The position numbers and the translations under genes were made by a program. Positions 1 to 4,578 of a stretch of DNA of 5,414 nt are shown piece by piece. The first letter of the stretch is position 1, and each line of letters opens with the position of its first letter. The DNA is from an uncultured Phycisphaerales bacterium (GTDB lineage Bacteria; Planctomycetota; Phycisphaerae; Phycisphaerales; UBA1924), in the NCBI GenBank assembly GCA_937891445.1, contig CALAFV010000315.1, positions 1 through 5,414 on the forward strand, written 5' to 3'. Below the pieces are notes generated by a model. The model had not been told where the DNA came from and searched no databases. It saw only the letters and a list, made by a program, of their open reading frames with translations.

Positions 1-1322
1 CGCCGCCCCTCGATCTCCCCCCGCCTCGCCGCGTCCCGCGCCGCCGCGAACTCCACCAGTTCCAGCGCATTGGTCGGCGCGCCGTACACGCGGCTGGCCG
101 CCCCCGGCCGGTGCCCGCTCCGCCCGGCGCGCTGGAGCAGCCGGGCCACACCCTTGGGGCTCCCCAGTTGCACCACCCGCTCCACCGGCGAGAAGTCCAC
201 CCCCAGGTCCAGGCTCGACGTGCACACCACGCACCGCAGCCGCGCATCGGACAGCAGCCCCTCCACCTCCGCCCGCAGCGACCGGTCCAGCGACCCGTGG
301 TGAATCGCCACCTGCCCCAGCAGATCCGGCCGCTCATCCAGAATCCGCTTGAACCAGATCTCCGCCTGCGACCGCGTGTTGGTAAAGATCAGCGTCGCCC
401 CCCCCTCCCCATTCTCCTCTCTCTTCCCCTCCTCCATTTGGCCCTTTGCTCTTTGGCCATGTGGCCCTTTCTCGACCACCTCGAGCACCTGCGGCAAAAC
501 CCGCAACCCCAGATGCCCCGCCCACGGGAACCGCTCGATCTCATCCGGAATGAGCGTGCGGATCTCGACGTCCTTGGGCATCATCCCCCGCACCATCGTC
601 GGCGACCCATCGGGCCCCAGCAGCACCTTCGCCGCCTCGTCGAGGTTCCCCAGCGTCGCCGACACGCCCCACGTGCGCACGCCCGGCGCAAACGCCCGCA
701 GCCGCGCCAGGCACAACTCCGTCTGCACGCCGCGCTTGGTCCCCATGAGTTCGTGCCACTCGTCCGCGACGATGCACCGCAGCGTCGCGAACCGCTCGCG
801 GCACTCCGGGTAACTCAGCAGCAGCGACAGGCTCTCCGGCGTCGTCACCAGGCACGTCGGCAGTTGTACCCGCTGCTTCTTCTTCAGCGACCCCGCCGTG
901 TCCCCCGTGCGCTTTTCGACCGTCCACGGCAGGCCCAGCCCCTCGACGACCTCCAGCAGCGACAGCACCGTGTCGCTCGCCAGCGCCCGCATCGGCGTGA
1001 CCCACACGACGCGCAGCGGCTCGGCCCGCTCCCGCTCGCGCTGGGCGCCCCGCGCCGGCTCCAGCCCGTCGTCGGCGCGCTCGCCGAGCCACTCCAGCAC
1101 CGGCCCCATCCACGCCGCGAGCGTCTTGCCCACCCCCGTCGGCGCGTGGATCAGCCCGCTCTCGCCACGCAGATACGCCCGCCACGCCTCGCGCTGGAAC
1201 TCAAACGCCTCCCACCCCTGCGCGGCGAACCACGCCTCCACCGCGCGCCACGCCCCGGGCGCGCCCACAGCATCCGGTCCGCTCAACACCCCGCGCTCGG
1301 TCGCCCGGAACGACGCACCCAT
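1..1322 (-). CDS. Ligase-associated DEXH-box DNA helicase (Lhr-Core type), 3' end beyond the window
   Basis: This is an SF2 ATP-dependent helicase, and the 440 N-terminal residues are present. Visible motifs in order: an N-terminal Q-motif-like stretch (FEFQREAW), Walker A GTGVGKT at residues 61-67 preceded by LIHAP, the Walker B/DEXH box as DEWH at 187-190 followed by EL, motif III SAT at 221-223, LIFTNTRSQAE from about 311, HHGSLDR, and motif VI QRAGRSGHR at 397-405. The DEWHEL box and the TNALELVE stretch just before the edge point to the ligase-associated (Lhr-Core) subfamily rather than to full-length Lhr, RecQ or Cas3. Known members are single-strand-dependent ATPases that translocate 3' to 5'. 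They are usually encoded with an ATP-dependent DNA ligase, an MBL-fold exonuclease and a phosphoesterase, which here could only lie left of the window. Family length is roughly 800 residues, so nearly half is missing. The ATG at 1322 follows an in-frame TAG at 1337-1335 and has no Shine-Dalgarno sequence. Residues about 285-308 are a low-complexity insert encoded by a repeat array. Confidence 0.93.
   Translation of the reverse strand, partial: MGASFRATERGVLSGPDAVGAPGAWRAVEAWFAAQGWEAFEFQREAWRAYLRGESGLIHAPTGVGKTLAAWMGPVLEWLGERADDGLEPARGAQRERERAEPLRVVWVTPMRALASDTVLSLLEVVEGLGLPWTVEKRTGDTAGSLKKKQRVQLPTCLVTTPESLSLLLSYPECRERFATLRCIVADEWHELMGTKRGVQTELCLARLRAFAPGVRTWGVSATLGNLDEAAKVLLGPDGSPTMVRGMMPKDVEIRTLIPDEIERFPWAGHLGLRVLPQVLEVVEKGPHGQRAKGQMEEGKREENGEGGATLIFTNTRSQAEIWFKRILDERPDLLGQVAIHHGSLDRSLRAEVEGLLSDARLRCVVCTSSLDLGVDFSPVERVVQLGSPKGVARLLQRAGRSGHRPGAASRVYGAPTNALELVEFAAARDAARRGEIEGR
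434..470 (-). repeat. Short-period (about 8 bp) repeat array inside the helicase gene
   Basis: Read on the minus strand, the stretch breaks into AAAGGGCC, ACATGGCC, AAAGAGC, AAAGGGCC and AAATGG, that is units of 8, 8, 7, 8 and 6 bases. It is followed on the same strand by a purine-rich run to about position 402. It encodes part of the low-complexity peptide KGPHGQRAKGQMEEGKREEN, inserted immediately before the conserved ATLIFTNTRS strand of the helicase. The unit length is not a multiple of three, yet the gene stays in frame on both sides. The base composition is more A/T-rich than the surrounding gene. Unlike the two intergenic arrays, only one orientation is present. Confidence 0.75.
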
Positions 1323-1435
1323 GGCGGGGCGATGCTAGGTCGTGGTTCGGGGTCGGAGAAAGCCGCGCGCCGGAGGAACACCCGCGCCCCCGCGTGCGTG
1401 TAGTCCTGTGTTCCAGGCCCTGCGTCGCCCACGCC

Positions 1436-1439
1436 GGAG
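1436..1439 (+). promoter_or_regulatory. Ribosome binding site GGAG
   Basis: GGAG ends 7 bases before the ATG at 1447. It decides the start of the small exported protein in favour of this ATG over the in-frame ATG at 1342, whose extra 35 residues are arginine- and proline-rich and look non-coding. Confidence 0.6.
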
Positions 1440-1446
1440 CCCGCGC

Positions 1447-1929
1447 ATGCTCTTCAACCTCCTCGCCACGCCCAGGCGTCAGACCGCCGCGGCCCTCGCC
1501 GCCTCGGTCGCCGCCGTTCCCCTGCTCGGGTACGCCGCGTTCGAGTCGCGGTCCTCCTCGTCCGCCGCGGCGTCGCACGCCGCCGCCAGTGAGCACCGCG
1601 AGCGCACGTATGCCGCCTGGCTCCCGCCCGGGCGGTACCACTCGATCATCATCGCGACCAACGCCGAGAACCGGCGCTGGATCGTCTCCCTCAAAACCGC
1701 GCGGTCGAGTTTCCCGATCACCGTCGCCGCCGCCGAGAACACGGTCATCACCTTCCCGCAGCCCTGGACGGTGGCCGCCAACGACCAGGCCCGCCTCGAG
1801 TCGATCGACGTCCCCTTCGGCGACATCGCCCGCGACAGCCCGCTGGCCGAGGGCAACGTCTGCCTCAGCGCCTGGGGCATCACCGACACCGGCCCCGTCG
1901 CCTTCACGATCCGCCCCCAGCGGCCCTGA
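1447..1929 (+). CDS. Hypothetical membrane-anchored or exported protein, 160 aa
   Basis: I do not recognise this family. The first 11 residues carry two arginines. They are followed by a hydrophobic alanine-rich segment at about residues 13-32 (TAAALAASVAAVPLLGYAAF), then a Ser/Ala-rich linker at about 34-48, then a region of about 105 residues with beta-rich alternation and the short stretches WLPPGRYHSIIIATN, ITVAAAENTVITFP and AFTIRP. This suggests a signal anchor or cleavable signal followed by a small extracytoplasmic beta domain; that reading is inference. There is no lipobox cysteine and no visible catalytic motif. The frame is convincingly coding: third codon positions are almost uniformly G or C, and a GGAG sits 7 bases upstream. 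The gene diverges from the helicase across about 124 bp and ends 17 bp before the symmetric 10-bp repeat element, which probably separates it from the convergent SYLF gene. Confidence 0.8.
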   Translation: MLFNLLATPRRQTAAALAASVAAVPLLGYAAFESRSSSSAAASHAAASEHRERTYAAWLPPGRYHSIIIATNAENRRWIVSLKTARSSFPITVAAAENTVITFPQPWTVAANDQARLESIDVPFGDIARDSPLAEGNVCLSAWGITDTGPVAFTIRPQRP

Positions 1930-1946
1930 CGCCCCGGCCGCCGGTT

Positions 1947-2122
1947 GGCCGCAGATCAACGCAGACAGACGCAGACAAGAAGAAGAGAAGCCGCAGATTC
2001 CCACAGATCAACACAGATCAGATGGTTGGATGATCAAGCCCATCCTTCTGATCTGCGTCAATCTGCGTTGATCTGCGGCTCCCCTGTTCTTGATCCGTGT
2101 TGATCTGTGCGTATCTGTGGCC
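1947..2122. repeat. Symmetric palindromic element of twelve 10-bp units
   Basis: This fills the convergent gap between two stop codons (1929 plus, 2126 minus). On the plus strand, decamers start at 2051, 2061, 2071 and again at 2093, 2103, 2113: ATCTGCGTCA, ATCTGCGTTG, ATCTGCGGCT, then ATCCGTGTTG, ATCTGTGCGT, ATCTGTGGCC. On the minus strand they start at 2018, 2008, 1998 and 1976, 1966, 1956: ATCTGTGTTG, ATCTGTGGGA, ATCTGCGGCT, then GTCTGCGTCT, GTCTGCGTTG, ATCTGCGGCC. Each side is three units, a 12-bp spacer (1977-1988 or 2081-2092), then three units. The two halves flank a 32-bp centre (2019-2050) containing GATGG at 2021-2025 and CCATC at 2040-2044, able to pair. Every triplet ends in ATCTGYGGCY. 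The RNA would fold into a long imperfect hairpin from either strand, so a bidirectional terminator or 3'-end protecting role is plausible; that is inference. No U-tract is seen. Confidence 0.9.
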
Positions 2123-2125
2123 GTC

Positions 2126-2689
2126 TTACGGCAGCGGCTCAAAGGTGAACTTCTGCCCGCCGATCGACGCCTCGTACATCAGGCCGGTCTTCTCGACGGT
2201 GAAGACCATCACCCCGTCGCGGAAGTCCGCGTTGGCGCTCGCCCCCTTCGTCGCGGCGACGGCCGACGCCTGCGCGCTGAAGGCGAACTCGCCGCTCTTG
2301 AACTTGTCCAGCGACCGCTTGTTCTCGAAGAAGATCACCTCGCTGTACGTCTGCCCGCCCAGTTGCAGGCCGATCGTCCCCTGCGACAGGTCCGCGTAGC
2401 CGATCTTGCGACCCTGCTCGAAGACCTCGCCGCGCCCGTACGCCCCGCCCACGCCGATCGCCCCCTTGCCCACCGTCGGGAAGACGGCGTAGCCGTACGA
2501 CTTGGCGAACAGTTCCGCCATCCCCGGGTCTTCCTTCTTGAACAGTTCGATCGCCTCCTCGACGTCCGCGGCCAGTTCCGCCTTCGCGGCCGAGGTCTTC
2601 GGCGCCGTTGAGCACCCGGCGCCGACCAGCGCCGTCCCGGCGACAAGGGCCGCGATCACACCACCCACGATCGTGCTTCGAATCATCAT
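2126..2689 (-). CDS. SYLF/Ysc84-domain lipoprotein, 187 aa
   Basis: The protein starts with a lipoprotein-type signal: a charged tip (MMIRS), a hydrophobic core at about residues 6-22, and a lipobox-like GAGC with the acceptor cysteine at 26, then a short Ser/Pro/Ala linker. The rest matches the SYLF (Ysc84, Las17-binding) domain, with the diagnostic stretches GYAVFPTVGKGAIGVGGAYG, GQTYSEVIFFEN, AFSAQASAVAATKGASAN and GVMVFTVEKTGLMYEASIGG. SYLF domains bind phospholipids in eukaryotes. Bacterial members are typically small envelope lipoproteins of poorly known role, so an outer-membrane or periplasmic lipid-interacting function is inference. Start choice: ATGs lie at 2695, 2689 and 2686. GGAGG at 2702-2698 is 2 bases from the first and 8 from the second, so 2689 is preferred; starting at 2695 would add only Met-Thr. 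The stop TAA lies 3 bp from the 10-bp repeat element. The gene sits about 180 bp downstream of the carboxypeptidase stop, so it likely has its own promoter. A GTATAC at 2752-2747 is a weak -10 candidate with no clear -35. Confidence 0.9.
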   Translation of the reverse strand: MMIRSTIVGGVIAALVAGTALVGAGCSTAPKTSAAKAELAADVEEAIELFKKEDPGMAELFAKSYGYAVFPTVGKGAIGVGGAYGRGEVFEQGRKIGYADLSQGTIGLQLGGQTYSEVIFFENKRSLDKFKSGEFAFSAQASAVAATKGASANADFRDGVMVFTVEKTGLMYEASIGGQKFTFEPLP

Positions 2690-2697
2690 CGTCATAC

Positions 2698-2702
2698 CCT
2701 CC
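2698..2702 (-). promoter_or_regulatory. Ribosome binding site GGAGG for the SYLF gene
   Basis: GGAGG is read on the minus strand from 2702 to 2698. It is 8 bases from the ATG at 2689 but only 2 bases from the ATG at 2695, which argues for the inner start codon. Confidence 0.6.
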
Positions 2703-2866
2703 GTCCCCCACCTCGATCTCCCCCGACGCATCTCCCCGGCTTGAGCGTATACCCCGAGCGCGGCCCCCGACCCGCGCCCCGAACGCACCCCATCCTTGCG
2801 CGGACCACGCGGATACACGGCGCGCAGCGGCAGACAGACAGCGGCTCCTCAAGCCACCCCGTCCGC

Positions 2867-4420
2867 TTACACGCCGTAGATCGGCCGGATCTTCGCCTCC
2901 AGGTACCGCATGAACGGCTCGGCGCTGAGTTTCCGCCCCGTCACCCGCTCGCACAGTTCGCCCGCGCGGTAGCGCTTCCCGTGCGCGTGGATGTTCCGCC
3001 GCAGCCACTCGCGCAGTTCCAGCATCTCCCCGCGCGCGATCCGCTCCTTCAGGTCCGGGATCTGCTGGTTGATCGTCTCCCAGAACTGCGCCGCGTACAG
3101 GTTCCCCAGCGTGTACGTCGGGAAGTAGCCGATCAGCCCGAAACTCCAGTGCACATCCTGCAGACACCCGCGCCGGTCGTCCGGCACGTCGAGCCCCAGG
3201 TACGCCTTGAACCGCGTGTTCCACTCCCGCGGCAGATCGTTCACCGCGATCGTTCCCGCGATCAGCCCGCGCTCGATCTCGAACCGCAGCATCACGTGCA
3301 GGTTGTACGTGCTCTCGTCCGCCTCGACGCGGATCAGGCTCGGCCGGCACGTGTTCACCGCCCGGTAGATCCCGTCCACGTCCACATCATCCAGCGCCGG
3401 CGCGAACGCCTCCTTCGCCCGCGGCAGGGCCCACACCCAGAACTCGCGGCTCCGCCCCACCATGTTCTCCCACATCCGGCTCTGGCTCTCGTGGATCCCC
3501 AGCGAGATCGAGTCCCCCAGCGGCTCGCCGAACTTCCCGTCCCCGTTGGTCCCCAGTTTCGGGAGCCCCTGCTCGTACAGCCCGTGCCCGGCTTCGTGCA
3601 TCGTGCCGTACAGCGCATCGGTGAACGACTCGTCGCGGTACCGCGTCGTCAGCCGCGTGTCCCCCGGCGCCAGCCCGGTGCAGAACGGGTGCGTCGTCGT
3701 GTCCAGCCGCCCCGCCTCCAGGTCGAACCCCATCGTCCGCAGCACCATCAGCCCGAAGGCGTGCTGCTTCTCCGCGGGGATCTGCCGCCGCAGGAACGAC
3801 GTGTCCGGGTCCTTCCCCTTGCTGGTCACCTCGGCGATGAAGCGGCTGAGCCGGTCGCGCAGCGGCGTGAAGATCGCCTCGATCTGCGCGCTGGTCATCC
3901 CCGGCTCGTACTGGTCCAGCAGCGCGTCGTACAACTCCGTGCCGCCCTTGGGGATCCCCAGGCACTCCGCCTTGCGCCGCGACAGCGCGATCATCTTCTC
4001 CAGCCACGGCGCGAAGGCCCCGAAGTCGTTGTTCTGCCGCGCCCCCTTCCACGCCTCCTGCGCCAGCGACCCCGTCCGCGCCAGTTCCGCCACCAGGTCC
4101 GTCGGCAGTTTCGTCGCCAGGTCGTAGTCCCGGCGCATCTCGCGCACGTTCGCCGCCGTCTCCGGGTCGCTCATCAGCCCCCGGTCCGCCTCGCACGCCG
4201 CCAGGAGTTCGCCGATCCGCGGCGAGGTGCTCCGCTCATGCACGAGCGTGGACACCATCGCCTGCTGCTCCGCCCGGTGCGCCGCGGCCGCCGGCGGCAT
4301 GTACGTCTCCTGGTCCCAGTTCAGCAGCGACGCGATCGACCCGAGCGTCGCGGCCTCTTTCACCAGGGCGCGGAGTTCGGCGTAGGGGGATTCGTAGGTT
4401 CTGGTCGCGTTCGCTGCCAT
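2867..4420 (-). CDS. M32 family metallocarboxypeptidase (thermostable carboxypeptidase 1 type), 517 aa
   Basis: This is a zinc-dependent cytosolic carboxypeptidase that removes C-terminal residues from peptides with broad specificity. The length of about 500 residues is normal for M32, and the gene is complete. Numbered from the ATG, the family motifs are: LNWDQETYMP at about 33-42, DTRLTTRY at 254-261, the catalytic HEAGH at 275-279 (zinc ligands H275 and H279, general base E276), the third ligand E311 in GIHESQSRMWEN, IRVEADESTY at about 363-372, QDVHW at about 421-425, and GYFPTY at 431-436. All key residues are present, so it should be active. Start choice: a GTG at 4426 is in frame, but AGGAG at 4430-4426 overlaps it and is spaced 5 bases from the ATG at 4420, so the ATG is preferred. 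The 5' flank is occupied by the 7-bp inverted repeat element that follows the ABC gene, so the gene is probably transcribed separately from it. I see no convincing promoter. Confidence 0.96.
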   Translation of the reverse strand: MAANATRTYESPYAELRALVKEAATLGSIASLLNWDQETYMPPAAAAHRAEQQAMVSTLVHERSTSPRIGELLAACEADRGLMSDPETAANVREMRRDYDLATKLPTDLVAELARTGSLAQEAWKGARQNNDFGAFAPWLEKMIALSRRKAECLGIPKGGTELYDALLDQYEPGMTSAQIEAIFTPLRDRLSRFIAEVTSKGKDPDTSFLRRQIPAEKQHAFGLMVLRTMGFDLEAGRLDTTTHPFCTGLAPGDTRLTTRYRDESFTDALYGTMHEAGHGLYEQGLPKLGTNGDGKFGEPLGDSISLGIHESQSRMWENMVGRSREFWVWALPRAKEAFAPALDDVDVDGIYRAVNTCRPSLIRVEADESTYNLHVMLRFEIERGLIAGTIAVNDLPREWNTRFKAYLGLDVPDDRRGCLQDVHWSFGLIGYFPTYTLGNLYAAQFWETINQQIPDLKERIARGEMLELREWLRRNIHAHGKRYRAGELCERVTGRKLSAEPFMRYLEAKIRPIYGV

Positions 4421-4425
4421 GGGCA

Positions 4426-4430
4426 CTCCT
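4426..4430 (-). promoter_or_regulatory. Ribosome binding site AGGAG for the M32 carboxypeptidase
   Basis: AGGAG, read on the minus strand, sits 5 bases before the ATG at 4420 and overlaps the alternative GTG start at 4426, excluding that start. Confidence 0.65.
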
Positions 4431-4436
4431 GTTCAC

Positions 4437-4578
4437 AAAGCGTCAAGCGTAAAACGTAGAGCGTAGATCAGATCCGGCGGTTCCGGGCCCGCACGATCAT
4501 GAAGCGGGACTCCGTTCGCACGTACTTTATCCCCAAACCTCCACCTTTACGCTTGACGCTTGACGCTCTACGTTCTAC
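4437..4578. repeat. Inverted pair of 7-bp repeat arrays
   Basis: On the minus strand, four phased heptamers run from 4464 to 4437: ACGCTCT, ACGTTTT, ACGCTTG, ACGCTTT. On the plus strand, four phased heptamers run from 4549 to 4576: ACGCTTG, ACGCTTG, ACGCTCT, ACGTTCT, followed by AC and preceded by the related ACCTTT. The arrays point towards the genes on either side and enclose about 80 bp of unrelated sequence. Perfect inverted arms are 4438-4453 with 4546-4561 (16 bp) and 4453-4463 with 4564-4574 (11 bp). The element occupies most of the gap between the ABC gene stop and the carboxypeptidase start, and its right array contains the ABC stop codon (4577-4575). It may end ABC transcription by forming a stem, but there is no U-tract, so that is inference. 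Confidence 0.85.

Noticed and set aside
111..1403. Plus-strand open frame of 430 codons opposite the helicase
   Set aside because: The minus strand carries every SF2 helicase motif in one frame. The plus frame is a Pro/Arg/Leu-rich shadow.
1342..1446. Upstream ATG at 1342 as start of the small exported gene
   Set aside because: It would add 35 Arg/Pro-rich residues before the hydrophobic segment, with no advantage over the ATG at 1447, which has a well-spaced GGAG.
1479..1907. Minus-strand open frame of 142 codons opposite the small exported gene
   Set aside because: The plus frame has G or C at nearly every third codon position, a good ribosome site and a signal segment. The minus frame has none of these.
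1947..2122. CRISPR array
   Set aside because: Units are 10 bp, contiguous, degenerate and present in both orientations. There are no spacers of the right length and no cas genes.
1930..2125. Classical intrinsic terminator
   Set aside because: Strong inverted repeats exist but no stem is followed by a run of T on either strand. Any terminator role is therefore left as inference.
2139..3350. Minus-strand open frame of 403 codons overlapping the SYLF and M32 genes
   Set aside because: It is out of frame with two well-identified genes and Arg/Gly-rich throughout, a frame shadow.
2741..4459. Long plus-strand open frame of 572 codons opposite the carboxypeptidase
   Set aside because: It is antisense to a complete M32 gene with all catalytic motifs. 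Its translation is Arg/Pro/Gln/His-rich, as expected from the complement of a GC-rich gene.
4465..4542. Small gene or RNA in the stretch between the two 7-bp arrays
   Set aside because: The stretch is too short, with no start with ribosome site, no tRNA-like arms and no recognisable promoter.
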